Origin: Punctularia strigosozonata HHB-11173 SS5
Lineage: Eukaryota; Basidiomycota; Agaricomycetes; Corticiales; Punctulariaceae
DNA length: 42,382 bases
NCBI RefSeq assembly: GCF_000264995.1
Contig: NW_006767449.1
Coordinates: forward strand, 486,339-528,720
Reading direction: 5' to 3'
In this document: positions 1 to 10,968 of the stretch, one piece after another
Position numbering within the stretch: position 1 is the stretch's first letter
Layout of the letters: each line of letters starts with the position of its first letter
Notes under the pieces: model-generated
The model's database searches: none
Seen by the model: only the letters and a program-made list of their open reading frames with translations
What the model was told of the DNA's origin: nothing
Made by a program: the position numbers and the translations under genes

Positions 1-247
1 CCTCGCCGCGGTCTCGCTCCTGTTCGTAGTCGCTCTTCTCCCTGGCGGTGTATAAGTTGGTGAAGGCCGGGTGGTCGATGAGCTGGTCGATGCGAGTCCG
101 AAGAGCTTGTTTCGTGCGAGCCTTCAGTTCGGTGACGTTCCCTTGCTCGTCCAAACCCAGGGCGCGTGCGAGTTCCACCAGTTCCCTCCGGTTGAGGCGG
201 TAGTGAGGCCGCTCAAAGACTTCTTCGTTGGGGACCCAGGGGGGCAT
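1..247 (-). CDS. SAP-like protein, 3' end beyond window (partial)
   Basis: Reading the minus strand from the ATG at 245-247, the frame stays open for 82 codons to the window edge, so the C-terminal part is missing. The protein starts MPPWVPNEEVFERPHYRLNR. It then has a helix-extended-helix pattern (RRELVELARALGL, then VTELKARTKQAL) that resembles a SAP motif, a small DNA-binding fold found in chromatin and transposon-associated proteins. The end is rich in charged residues (AREKSDYEQERDRGE). The opposite strand is also open at 71-265 but gives a composition with no recognisable pattern. The SAP assignment rests on pattern only. The partner domain that would show the function lies outside the window. 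Confidence 0.5.
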   Translation of the reverse strand, partial: MPPWVPNEEVFERPHYRLNRRELVELARALGLDEQGNVTELKARTKQALRTRIDQLIDHPAFTNLYTAREKSDYEQERDRGE

Positions 248-1118
248 TTTGTCAAGCGAGTGTAGGTTTTTGGCGATATGTACTAGGATGCAGATACGCC
301 TCCCGCTCTCGCGGTGAGGCTCCGGAAGGAAGAGGCGTGAGAAAAACTACATAGACGCGGCGCTACGATATCTGCTCCCTCTCCCCAAGACGGCGCACCG
401 AGCTTCGCTCGGTGCTCGCCTGTCGGTACGCAATCGCTCAGAGCGCGTACGCAGATCAGCCAAGCGATGGACGATCAAAGGGAAGGGGGCTCGCGTGAAG
501 GAGTCGGGAGAAAAGGTAGCTATCTGTATCGATGGTCCTGTCGACCTTGCTAATAGCTTCAAAGAACGCATCGCCCCATAATATGATTGACGAGACGCAG
601 AGCACGCTGCTCTATTGAAGATGGAGGCGAATAAGTGCTCAGGCTGATCAATGGAAATGGACTTATAATCAATTTTTTGGACCGAACGTGAGCCGAACTT
701 TTGATACCCTGGACAAGAAGTATGTCAATCATTTGACGATACCCGGACTGAATGTATATAGACCCCTGTGCTATATTATGGTAACAAGGATGTACGTACT
801 CACAGTCATGTAATTCTGCATGCCGTGCGCTCTTCGAGAGCGAATTCAGCCCGAGGTCATGGTTACGGCACCTAGAGCTGGTGGGCAGCGGTGGGTCTCT
901 CGCAGTGCATCGCTCACTGCGTACTGGCGGCTTTATGATCAGCCAAGTATTTTGCATATGTATAGGCGGTTTCTGGACGAAGGCTTTTGTCGAGCAGGCT
1001 TCGCTATCACGAGTCGCCGCGTCCTCTCGATTGGCGCACAGACAGCGAGGGCTCTCCCGCACAGCGGCGACCACTACCCACGCATCTGATCAAGACACGA
1101 ACGAGAATATCCAGAATA
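248..1118. other. Intergenic, no supported gene
   Basis: Several short open frames exist (for example minus 559-1074), but none has a recognisable domain, a convincing codon pattern or splice support. The segment should hold the 5' leader and promoter of the SAP-like gene on its left and the 3' end of the minus-strand gene on its right. Confidence 0.5.
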
Positions 1119-2632
1119 TTACATCGGGTCGCCCCATCGGACATCCGATCGCAACATTGTCCGCGAGGGCGCTGACTTGACCTGTGGCATTGACACAGGC
1201 ACAGGCACCAGCTGTTGGCGCCCTTCCCATTCTTCAAACGGAATCCAACGATGGTGGTGCAACACCATATGCCGCCATCGCCTCTCCTCGTCGTCCCACT
1301 CGATCAGCGCGTCCGAAGAGTAATTCACAAAGACCATCTTCCCGCCCTCATACCCAAATTCTTTCGCATGCGCAACCCACCGCGGCAGCGTGCGCATGGC
1401 CTTCTGTTCGCAGTACGCGCACCAATTCCTGCGGCGGTGCAGCTCGAGCAGCGTCGTGTACGGTATCTCGCCAAAGCTCGCGTACAGCGGCGCCCACTCC
1501 GAGTCAGGCGCGGTGCGGCGCTGGATCGGCATGGGCATCGTGCCGAAGCCGCCGCGCGCGAGCTGCGCTTGGGCTGGGCGGTAGGAGTCCAAATGGAGCC
1601 GGAGGGCCTGCTCACGCTTCGTGAGTTGGAACCGACGGCGGGGGTCATGCGACGGCGGGGGCGGACATGGGCTTCTGTCGTCGAAGGCGTGACCCTGCTC
1701 GTCGACGCCCATGCGTGGGCGGAGCAACCTCTCTGTGTCCGGGTTGGCCCGGCTCTGGATGCGCGGACATGTGCAGCAGGTCGCATCCTCACCGCAAAAA
1801 AAGCTGAGCAGCGCGCGGTAGTAGGAGTGGAGCTTGTCGTCCATGGTTTCCCCGTTCGGGGTACCTTTGGCAGCGTCAGACTCCATCTGTCGCAGCGCCG
1901 CAACGACCGCCTTAAGATCGGATTCTCCTCCATTGATCCGGATTACTGGAGGTTTCACGGAGAGCTTCGGATCCTGTTGCTGTGTAGAACTGCGTGGACT
2001 GCCGTCAGGGACAGATGCACGTCGCTCAAGGGCCACGTACCTGGGTGGGTCTTCAACCTCGGATCTTTCCACTGTCGAACGAGTAACATGCGTATTGGGG
2101 GTGGCGAGCCTCTCCAGGTCGCTCATCAGGGCCTGAGAGAGAGCCGCAGCGCTCATCGCCGCTTTCTCCGTCTTCACTACAAGCCTTTGAAGCTTCTTTG
2201 GCTCGTGTCGTAGCTCCGTGTCCGGAGCCGATAGATAGTCAGCGTCGTCCCCAAGGCGGCGACGCTTGATGCAGCGCTCAGGCGCCACAGGATCCGGAGA
2301 TTGTGACCGTTTCCGCGTTGGCCAACGATCTTGGGGTGCGGGTGATATAATGGTAATCACCTCGTCTTCGGAGGTTTCCCCTGGCGTCGTGGACGGCTCG
2401 GAACGAGGACCAAGACCAAAAGTGGCGCTAACGCTACCTTCGCAACGCGATGAACATGAAGTTGATTGGAATGCGGTAGATGAGACTCACTGCACACTTC
2501 CCAGAGTCTCCGTGCCGTGTTGTGAAGGCTAGCGCCTAGTGAGAAGACATGCTGTTCTGATGGCTCAGCGCGTCTGCGCTTTTGACGAACATGATCGGTT
2601 TCCGTCCAGAGTTGATGAGAGCCACACTCCAT
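1119..2632 (-). CDS. Unrecognised cysteine-motif protein, family copy 1
   Basis: Two exons: 2632-2491 (142 nt) and 2437-1119; the intron at 2490-2438 is 53 nt, opens with GTGAGT and splits a Ser codon, giving 486 residues. The single long frame begins only with GTG, so the upstream ATG exon is needed; copy 3 shows the same 142-nt exon and 53-nt intron. Order of features: a KRSQSPD stretch and an RRR basic patch (possible nuclear signal) near residues 90-108; CCTCP at about 268-272; RPRMGVDEQGHAF at about 287; CAYC followed by AMRTLP at about 387; and RRWRHMVLHHHRW at about 433-445. The paired C-x-C and C-x-x-C motifs could bind a metal. No known family was recognised. Cellular role unknown; the conserved C-terminal half suggests a folded domain behind a disordered, basic N-terminus. 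Confidence 0.75.
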
Positions 2633-2637
2633 GATGG

Positions 2638-3018
2638 TTAGGGGTCAAGTCGTGGCGATAAGTAGTAGTCTTTTGCAAGCAATTCAGAAACCCCGCGCCG
2701 AAGTGTGCTGTTTGCGCGGGTAGACAGATCGAATAGCTGGTACGGACGACGAGTGCCCACTGCCAACTGTGCTAGCCAAGGGGACACGTTGTCATACCCA
2801 TTGTCCAAGTCCTCACGTGAAACGAGGCCGCGCGACGCGACGCGTCGCGTCGAGATTAGGAACGTCCGGGAGGCTCGATGAACGCACTCAATAATCGACT
2901 CGCGCAGATCTTGAACGCAGGCGCGTATTTTCTGTCTCTGGATACTACTAGCATTCACAGGGCGAGGCATGAAGACTGCGTGCCGCGTCCGAGAAGACAA
3001 TAAGCCCCACTGGTTCAT
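2638..3018 (-). CDS. Hypothetical protein, 126 aa
   Basis: An ATG-to-stop frame of 126 codons ends 5 bp upstream of the ATG of copy 1. The protein is Arg-rich, starts MNQWGLLSSRTRHAVFMPRP and ends with LLAKDYYLSPRLDP. No domain, signal peptide or membrane segment is visible. It could be an exon of a larger gene, a real short gene or a chance frame. Copy 3 has no equivalent upstream. Confidence 0.25.
   Translation of the reverse strand: MNQWGLLSSRTRHAVFMPRPVNASSIQRQKIRACVQDLRESIIECVHRASRTFLISTRRVASRGLVSREDLDNGYDNVSPWLAQLAVGTRRPYQLFDLSTRANSTLRRGVSELLAKDYYLSPRLDP
2833..2852. repeat. 20-bp perfect palindrome
   Basis: The sequence built on CGACGCGACG followed by its exact reverse complement forms a 20-bp palindrome without a loop. 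It lies inside the short minus-strand frame at 2638-3018. It could be a protein-binding site or a chance feature of GC-rich DNA. Confidence 0.6.
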
Positions 3019-4282
3019 CGCCTCTCTGATGCCTCGTCGCCAGAACCCGTGGCTGAGACCATACAGATTGACCTTGATGCTTGCTCCATGATTGCGGCAA
3101 GTTGCGTCGTTCCCATTGGTGTGAAAAAGCTAACTGGCTTACTATAGTCATGGAATAGGTGCGTGTATCTTTATCTTGGCATTTATTGACCTTTTCAGCG
3201 CATGACCGCTTGCTAGAAGTAAGTAAGTCCATCTCCGCTGCGTCACAAAGGAAAATCAACTAAAGTCACCACCGGTCAACATCAATTCGTCTTTTGGCGG
3301 TTCGGGCCGATCGAGGTGCGTCCTTATACTTATCTGACAATTCCAGGTGCACATAAGGCTCTTTCACAGGTACCAAGCGATCTCCCTGTGCCGAGCCAAG
3401 AATTACTTATTCCTTCTTCGCGTCTGTCGTCACGCGAGCTCCGTACTAGTTCTGAAACGCCCATAGGTTAATCACTGCTCACCCGTCGAGATCGTGACAA
3501 AGGATACTCGCTCGAACGTCGTCCTCAAGCTCCGCCGAATGCTTTTGACTTGTACCGAGGTCCATGAGATACACAACAATGCGATTCAAGGCGAGCGTGC
3601 TATGTAGGTATCCCCAGCGGTCGGCGCACTGGCTGATGACAAGATGTGGCCAGCGCTTGACGGAGTCAGACGGACAGAGGGACGCGCGCGGCAACATTCC
3701 CACGAATACCAAAAGACAAAACGAGCCAGGTCTCCTACTCTCACGAACGAACATCGTACCAAACGGTCTCGTGTGTGAGGGCAGCCAGCGAGATAGGCAG
3801 CACTTGGCCGAGATTGAACGGCTGCGCGATCACAAGCGAGTAGACTACTAGAGTAGCCGCAGTTGCTTTTTTTCTAGATCAGATGACGCGACTAGCGAGC
3901 GCGGGCTTGACGACGACGACAACAACAGACCGATAACAATAACCATGCATAATTTGCGACTACCTTGTTCCCCGGACCGTAGCAAGGAGCTTGGGAATCC
4001 AAATTGCTGTCGAACGCATCCCAGACAACTCGAACCATATTGCGCGCGTACTGGAACCCACCCGACCACCTCGTCGCCGCCATCCCTTTCCCCAGCAAAA
4101 GCAAGTCCACACGTCTCTTGAAGGACCTCACGCGTAGGGTCTGCAAGCAACGTCTGACATCGTACAAAAAGAAGAAAACCGCACCAACTCTCGACGGCGA
4201 CGATCTATACCTCCAAACCAGTACGCACGTCGCACGAGGACTCCTTCCCTCAGATGGATTGGCTGACCAATGAATAGGTCGG
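3019..4282. other. Intergenic with weak open frames
   Basis: No supported gene. Two frames were weighed. Minus 3479-3754 is ATG-initiated (91 aa, with a plausible stretch ALNRIVVYLMDLG). Plus 4004-4273 is 89 aa, basic, with a YKKKK run. Neither matches a family I know, and neither is linked by splice sites to a neighbour. The right end should contain the promoter of family copy 2. Confidence 0.4.
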
Positions 4283-5647
4283 ATGGACCACAACGACCGG
4301 CTTGCAAGCGGGCGACTACCAGCTCCTCACGCACAGTTCATCTCCACGAACCAGATGACCTCGGTGAGTACAGCAAACCCTCAGTCTACCACTCCTCACC
4401 ATATCAAGTAGGCGTCTTCATCCGCAATCGTCGAAACGTCATACCCGCTCGTTCGGGCAGGAAAGCGATCTCGATCCATTTCCGTGACAGAGGAACGCCA
4501 TACGAAACGTCGTCGCGTGGCGGATGAATCTCGAAGAGAAAGGAGGACCAAGGTTGGCGGTGCCCTGGGCGATCTCAAATTTCTGCAGGGGCAGAAGGGC
4601 AATGTGCTCGTGCTCGTGGCGGCGATGCAGCAAGGCATCAATCGCATGGAGAACGGTCTTGTGGATCTAGTAGTGAGGGGCGAGCGAGCTCGCCAACGGG
4701 GCTACTCCCATACGGGTTCCACAACTTGCGATGGGTCCACCGGAGTCAGCTTGTGAGTATTGCCTGTCGTTCTCGCCTTACTCCCGTCTCATGGCTATGG
4801 ATGTAGGCTCCCGGGGGGAGACTCCAACTTATCCCAGCGACTGGAATCACAACAAGAGCTCACGAATCTAGGGACTTCCGACATCCATGCTCGCACATCC
4901 GAGACGACCAGTGTGCATCGCATTCGCGTCCGAACACATCCGGAAGACTATTCGCGCGATGAACTCGCGTCGCTATATCGCGCCCACATCGATGCTCCTC
5001 CAGTCCCCTGTACTTGTCGACGGACCGCGCTACAGCAGGGACGGATCAAGGACACAACGTATGTGCGCCCCCGCCCCCGCATCGGCGTGGATGTACAGGG
5101 AATAGCTTTTGAAGACTGGACCTCCAATTCGACGCTCTTGAAGAAGGAGCAACTCCTCCGGATGCGCTCGACCTCCAGCATATACGCCGATGTCACACCT
5201 GACGCCGATGTTTTCCCGGCACGGATCTGGCCCCGATGCCCCAGGGCACCGTCGACAGGTTTTATCCTTCAATTTCGACATATACCTCCTGGCGTTTCTG
5301 ATCGTCTGGAAACGTGGCACATCGAGAGGGGACGCTGTTTGACCTGCATAGCGAGGGCGATGCGCACCTTCCCTCCATGGATCATCAAATTCACTCCTTT
5401 CAACGTGACGATAGAAGACGGGGATCCTGTATTCATGAACGATAGGCAGGACGAACTGGTCGAGTGGGATGAAGAACGGAAGCGTTGGCGCCACCTTGTC
5501 TTTGATCACTATCGATGGCTTCCTGTTGAGGAACTGGAGGAGAGACCGAGCGACCGCACCGCCGACGCCCAGATCGTCAATGGATTATATAACACACCTG
5601 TCCCTGATTCCTATACGGTTGCTTACTGGCGGATAATTGATACGTGA
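4283..5647 (+). CDS. Unrecognised cysteine-motif protein, family copy 2
   Basis: Three exons: 4283-4363, 4412-4752 and 4807-5647, with introns of 48 and 54 nt (both GTGAGT...TAG), giving 420 residues. It is the most diverged member of the family also found at 1119-2632 and 9479-10968. Shared marks are GKRSRSIS and KRRR in the N-terminal part, PCTC at about residue 209, RPRPRIGVDVQGIAFEDW, CLTC followed by AMRTFPPW, and EWDEERKRWRHLVFDHYRWL near the end. It differs in its first exon, in carrying an extra intron in the middle of the gene, in lacking the stretch before the CTC motif (YYRALL is reduced to LYRA), and in having one cysteine fewer there. Orientation is opposite to the other two copies. 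Function unknown. Confidence 0.72.
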
Positions 5648-6129
5648 CGATAAGTACGTATCGCGCGCTCATCTGCATTGCCATGACAAAGCACCGACAG
5701 CTCTTGTGTTCAGCGTTCACAATTGTGCCGCCCTAGCTTACCTGTGCCTTGCTTTATTGGTTATGAAGAGGTGTATGTAATAATGTTCCGAGGCCCCTCA
5801 GAGCCCTTCGACTTGTACGGTGCGCCAGCCCGAACCCCTAGATACGGTTAGTGCCGTGCTGTTGACGGCGCCGAAACTTCATGCAGCGTGCCATTCGATA
5901 GGCCGTGCACAGCTCGTAAACAAAGCCCGTCACTGTGAAGAATTCGGTTGCCTTGTCTCGAGTGCTTGTCTGTAGCTCGTGCATATGCATGCAGTAACTC
6001 CGACGGTGGTTATTGTCCGTGAACCCGTTTCGCCACCTTGGACAAAGCACCACCACGAAAATGCATAAAACGGTTCGTTGCTGGTGTTCTACGGATTATT
6101 GAGACGTTCTCGCCCCCCTACCCCCCCTC
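5648..6129. other. Intergenic between family copy 2 and the FHA-kinase gene
   Basis: No gene supported. The last 25 bp before the next start codon are a C-rich tract. Small frames on both strands lack recognisable content. Confidence 0.45.
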
Positions 6130-8498
6130 ATGGACCGATCTCAGAGTGCACACCTTTCCTTCGAGGACCCCGCGGTGTTTGCTCGGCATGCGTCTAGCAT
6201 ACACGAGCTTCGTGAGCAAGGCTGGGCTTTTTTCCAGTCCACGGTCAAGAGCCGCTCGCACCTGCTCCTTGATAACTCGGCGAAAACATGGGGATTATGT
6301 TATTCGACTTCCGATCGGACTCTCGATACTCGAGTTGAAGACAACGGTTAGCATCGTTGAGAAAAGATGGTGCTCATCGCTGACAAGCTAGCATGTGACA
6401 GGTAGACTTGATGCATGCCCTGTTGAGCAAAATCCTTTTGCCACGGTGTCGCTCGTGAAAGACACCTCGGGAGACGTCGAACAGTCAGATGCTTGCACGG
6501 AGATTTCATGCGATAGCCTCGAGGTCGAAGTCTACGTACGTCCTGTGATCCTTGTAATCATGAACCATCTTCCCTGACAACTTCAACAGATAAATGGAGC
6601 GCATCTCATACCTGGAGAGCCACGCAAACTCCAATCCAATGACGTTGTTCGGTTCAATGGTGCAGGTGGGTAGGCATATCATTAGTCGTGTTTGCGGGCT
6701 CTTAATCGTTGGTATCTTGAAGAGTACATCTATCGGCACTTAATTGGTGCTCAAGATACGCCCTACGGTGTCGAGGCCGAACGGTACGATGTCCGCGAAC
6801 CCATAGCGGTCGGAGAGTCAGCACCAAGTACTGTGTATACCGATTGCATGACATTCAAACACTGACAGTTTTCCCAGGCCGTTGGATCGCAAAGCACTTG
6901 AAAACCCGCCAGGCTGTCGTCGTCAAGCGTATCACGGTACCGACTAGAAGGCTCGACGAAGTTGCATCTAATATCAGGATATGCGACGAGCTCCGCCACC
7001 GGAACATTGTGTCCCTGTTTGACTGCTATATGCATCCCGAGGATCTTCAGCGCCCCGAGAGACGAATCAGTAAGCGATGCGCGCGGCAGGTGGTCTCGTT
7101 GAGGACTTACGCTACCTATCATCGTCAGGCATTGTGACGTCGTTCACTCCTCACGGAAATCTACACGACTTCATCACAGTAGGCAATGGAAAACTCGGTG
7201 GGTGCCTCTCCATGCTTTCTTTGCGACTGCTGCTGACTCTCTTTGACTTCAGGTGAAACTCTTTCTCGACCCGTCATGGCCCAACTCATGGATGGGCTGA
7301 TGGTGAGGGACACGCGCGTATCGATGATGATTGCGATTGACTGACTCTCATATGTTAGTATATGCATGATCAAGGCATACTCCACTGCGACATGAAGCCT
7401 GAGGTTAGTATTGTGGCTATCGTGCGTCTGGCTGACTGACAGTAGAGCCGCTCAGCATGTCCTCGTATACGGTTTGGGCTCAGCTGGTCCCATAGTCAAA
7501 ATCAGTGGTCTCGGGCTCGCCACGCGCTCTGGGAAGAATGACGGTAGGGAGCTCAGTCCATCTCTTCGTCGGGCGATGATGAAGAGCGCCGCATGGGCTC
7601 CACCTGAATCGCTGAACTATGAGCATACGGAGCTCAGCGATGCCTTCAGCTTAGGAGCCATCATGTTTTTCATGTGAGCCGTTTGCACGCGTTCCTTCGT
7701 CCATGGCGCTTACCACGTTCTTCCGGGAAGCCACTGGGGTAAGCCGCTTTATGACATAGAAGGAGGCATGTTCTTCGAAGAAATCATGCAACGGAGGCGC
7801 ACGAATTTCACTAAATTACGGAGGCAGATGATGAGCTCCAACGGTAATCCATCATCCTTGTTTGTCCACGCATAATGCTGATAGATTCTTCCTTTGCAGC
7901 ATGTGACCTCATCGAAAGCCTTACGAAGGTGTCCATGAGCGAACGAATTGGCTTACGCGAAGCGCGACGACACGCCTGGTTCAACGGATGTCAAGTCCCC
8001 CCTCCATTCTCTGCTCAATACCAGTACGACGACCCACTGGTTCAAGAATTTATCGCTAGAGGCGGGAGACCTGCCGTTAGCAACCATGACCCCGTCAACA
8101 AGAACGGTCTTCTGGACTTCAGCGACTGCTTCTCCGCCGACAGCGATTCTCTGTTCGATGCCGGCCTTATCTCCGAGAGCGAATTCGAGGCGCGCCGGGG
8201 GCTTGAATGGGATGTTCTGGATTCTCTCGTAAATTCCACTTTCTTGGAGTCTGAGGGCTACTTTGGCGCGCTTGCTAGCGAAATATCCCCGGAACCAAGC
8301 TCCTCGCTCGCCACGATCTGTGTCATCCCGATCACTGGAGCACAGGCTTGTGAACCCGTCATAACCGCGGGGGCGCCGTCGTTCGTCGAGCCGGAACGTT
8401 ACGACTACGAAGAAACAGACGTTAAAGGCTGGGATCCCGTGAGCGAAACCTTCGTTTCCTTGGCCGACAAACCCAACCGGCGCGGACCGCGGGTCTAA
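6130..8498 (+). CDS. FHA-domain protein kinase homologue, probable pseudokinase
   Basis: Eleven exons (6130-6346, 6402-6535, 6590-6665, 6723-6827, 6878-7069, 7129-7197, 7253-7302, 7359-7403, 7456-7673, 7731-7843, 7900-8498) and ten introns of 50-59 nt close to 605 residues; all phases agree. Residues about 53-142 look like a degenerate FHA domain ending VYINGAHLIPGEPRKLQSND. Residues about 155-420 are a kinase fold: VVVK (Lys194), HCDMKPE (Asp292), WAPPES, SDAFSLG and ERIGLREARRHAWF. Three active-site features are altered: the glycine loop reads VGESAPS, the alpha-C Glu position aligns with Asn209, and the DFG motif is GLG (314-316). An acidic tail follows. FHA plus CAMK-like kinase is the layout of the Rad53/Chk2/Dun1 checkpoint group, but the lost Mg-binding Asp argues for a scaffold or regulatory role. 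An open frame continues after the stop, so the C-terminus is slightly uncertain. Confidence 0.78.
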
Positions 8499-8791
8499 CC
8501 TATTGGGTGGACTTATCGCCGGACCCGGTGAACACGGCGGCGAAGGCACTGGCACGCGGTAGCGTCCCTCTTGCAGACGTGAGGTACCTGGGAACTCGGC
8601 AGTCTGGATCGGCGAAGCCAACGTTGAAACGCGGGGATCTTGGGAATAATGACGAGGTGCTCGGGATGGATATGGATCTAATTTTTTTCTTGCAAATTAT
8701 GCTCTATGTTATGCAACGGAAACATCTCCTTTCCATTGCAAGTAAGACTAAGAAGACGTGGCTATACGAAAGTACCCCATGGACGCAAATA
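8499..8791. other. 3' flank of FHA-kinase gene
   Basis: The first part keeps an open plus-strand frame (8507 onward, beginning VDLSPDPVNTAAKAL) that looks partly coding and could be a missed terminal exon of the kinase gene. I found no convincing splice pair joining it. The rest is AT-rich up to the inverted-repeat element. Confidence 0.35.
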
Positions 8792-8815
8792 CTATGGATG
8801 TACCATCAATGCAAT
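8792..8815 (+). repeat. Left terminal inverted repeat of MITE-like element
   Basis: Perfect 24/24 match to the reverse complement of 9450-9473, preceded by TA. Confidence 0.75.
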
Positions 8816-9449
8816 AGTGTACCATCAATGCAATCGGTCTGAAATCTCGTCACTGCGGGGCTCCTCTCATCCTAATCCCTACATATTAAATTGATTGCAT
8901 ATACAGTACTATCTAATGATATGTGCCAAAGGAACAGAGCGAAGCATTAGGGGATGGGCCTACAGAAAATGCGCAATGTCGTTTGGGGAACCATCCAAGC
9001 ATGCTCTAGCATGAAGACACGGCTCGGCTCAAGGGATCGGAACTAATAAATATCTGAATATATTCAAGTATACTCTATACTATACAGAAGGTACGTCTGT
9101 AAATCCCGATACGTGATATCTGCAACTTTGTGCTTGCTATGCAAGGATTACTGGCGGAGGTGCCATGAATGCAATTGAAGCTCCGCTTTAAATGCTGACA
9201 AAGCAAGGTCAGATTGCAGGAGCTCCCCTCCAGAAGGTCGCGGCCTCGGCTTCTCGGCCTTGGGGGATCCGTTGTGCAATCTGCAGAGTCATCGACACGT
9301 CCTACCGGCATCGCTCTGGCAAGGCATCCCGCGTACCAAAATATTTGAGGCTTGACATATAGCTGCTACATGGTTTTGGCTACCATATGATCTAGTTTCT
9401 GGATGGATTGGCAATGAAATGTCGATTTTGAACCATCAGTGCAATCGAA

Positions 9450-9473
9450 ATTGCATTGATGGTACATCCATAG
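9450..9473 (-). repeat. Right terminal inverted repeat of MITE-like element
   Basis: Perfect inverted copy of 8792-8815, followed by TA at 9474-9475. Confidence 0.75.
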
Positions 9474-9478
9474 TACGG

Positions 9479-10968
9479 TCAAGAAAAGAATGTGGTACCA
9501 CCTCGCCGGAGATTCAAGGGTGTTCTCGGCAGGTCCGAAGCCCGGAAAACGTGCGTCGGCCCAGACGCCGCGTTTTCCCAGTCTTCGAACGATATCCAGC
9601 GGTGATGGTGCAAGACCATATGCCGCCATCGCCTCTCCTCCCCGTCCCACTCCAGGAGCGCGGTATTGTTCGATCTGACGAAGACGAGGTCCCCGTTCTC
9701 CGAAGGGTCCTTGCTGACCGACGCGTGCGCCGTCCACGGCGGCAACGTACGCATCGCCTCCGCCACGCAGTACTTGCATCGGTTCCAGCGGTTCAGCTCC
9801 GCGAGCGAGTCGCGCGATAGGTCGTTCAAGTGCGCGTACCGCGTCCGATCGGGATATCGCGTGCGGGTCGGCGGTTGCAGCAGAGGCGCGGGCGTCGCGT
9901 GGAAGCCGCCGGAAAAGGCTTTGGCGGGGCGCGACGGGTGGAAGCGCAGGTCGAGCCGGAGTTTCTTCTCCGCGCTCGTGCAGCGGAGCGGATGGCCGTT
10001 GACGGTGCGCTGCGCCTCGGGCGAGCACGCGCTCCAGTCGTCGAAGGCGTGGCCTTGGGCATCTACGCCGATACGTGGACGGGGCGTGGCTAAGGGCGCC
10101 CTGTCGGAGTCTGCGTCGCGTCGGTGCAGGACGGGCGGGCATGTGCAGCATGTCGCGTCCTCGCCGGGAAAGAAGCCGAGCAGAGCGCGGTAGTAGCAGT
10201 GGAGCTTAGCATCCATGCCGTCACTGGGCGCGGTACCCTGGGCGATAGTGGATTCGATCTGTTTGAGCGCGGCGACTATTGTCTTGAGGTCGGCCTCTGG
10301 TTCACCGGTCCGGACTGTTAAGGGTGTTTCCAAGTGCGCGTTAGTTTTCCCGAGTGTGGAGCCATCCCGACATCCGTAAGGGCGGGCGACAATCCGTGAG
10401 GGAAGAGCGTGCATGCTGGGAGCGTCAAGTCTGTCGAGGTTGTTTGCCAGGGCCCGAATGCGAGCCAGAGCGCACACTGTTGCTTTCTCTGTCTTTTCTG
10501 AGAGATCTCGGAACTTCTCCACCTCGTTCCGTGTCCACGTCTCACCAGCCGCCGGTAGATTATTGACGTCGTTCACGGCTACGCGGCGACGCTTTCGACA
10601 TCGCTCAGCCACCCTAGCATCCGGAGACTGCGATCGTTTGCGCGACGACCGCCGGAGTTGGGGAGCGGGAAATCTGATCCTCATTTGTTCGCCTTGGGAG
10701 TTATTTCTCGGAGGAGTGGCGACTCTAGACCCTTTTGGAGGAAGGCCAAGACTAAGGGCGGCGGTGACGCTGCCTGCACAACGTGATGAGGAAGGGGACC
10801 GATAGCACGCGGATAATGGGGCTCACTGCACAATTTAAGAAGGTTCCTCGTCTTACCATGAAGGCCAGAGCCCAGTGCGGAGACAGGGTGTTCGGACGGT
10901 TCAGCAGCGCCGTGCCCGTTGAGATCATCGTTAAATCTCGTCCGAAGTTGCTGAAAGCCGCTCTCCAT
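9479..10968 (-). CDS. Unrecognised cysteine-motif protein, family copy 3
   Basis: Two exons: 10968-10827 (142 nt) and 10773-9479, with a 53-nt intron (GTGAGC...TGCAG), giving 478 residues. Exon 1 length, intron length and intron phase equal those of copy 1, and the proteins match from the start (MESGFQQL against MECGSHQL, then LCSSV). Motifs in order: RKRSQSPD and KRRR near residues 92-112; YYRALLGFFPGEDATCCTCP ending near 260; PRPRIGVDAQGHAFDDW; CKYC followed by AMRTLPPW near 380; EERRWRHMVLHHHRW; and FEDWE. The distance between the CTC and C-x-x-C motifs (about 120 residues) is kept across all three copies. The start was chosen as the ATG shared with copy 1 rather than an upstream GTG. Function unknown. 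The stop codon lies 5 bp from the MITE-like element. Confidence 0.76.

Larger units (their letters stand above)
8792..9473. mobile_element. 682-bp MITE-like element with 24-bp inverted termini and TA flanks
   Basis: The 24 bases at 8792-8815 (CTATGGATGTACC then ATCAATGCAAT) recur as an exact reverse complement at 9450-9473. Both ends are flanked by TA (8790-8791 and 9474-9475), the target duplication of Tc1/mariner-like elements. No transposase frame lies inside, so this looks like a non-autonomous element. The left end carries a second direct copy of the inner terminal motif right after the first (GTACCATCAATGCAAT twice, 8800-8835), and a degenerate copy sits near 9432-9445. The right end lies 5 bp from the stop codon of the minus-strand gene at 9479. 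Confidence 0.72.

Noticed and set aside
4004-4273. 89-codon basic ORF upstream of family copy 2
   Set aside because: No family resemblance, no splice link to the neighbour, and overlapping frames on the other strand are equally long.
6038-6391. Alternative frame in the FHA region (GDYVIRLPIGLS) suggesting a frameshift in the kinase gene
   Set aside because: The intron at 6347-6401 joins the first frame to GRLDACPVEQ in phase, so no frameshift is needed; the similarity in the other frame is most likely chance.
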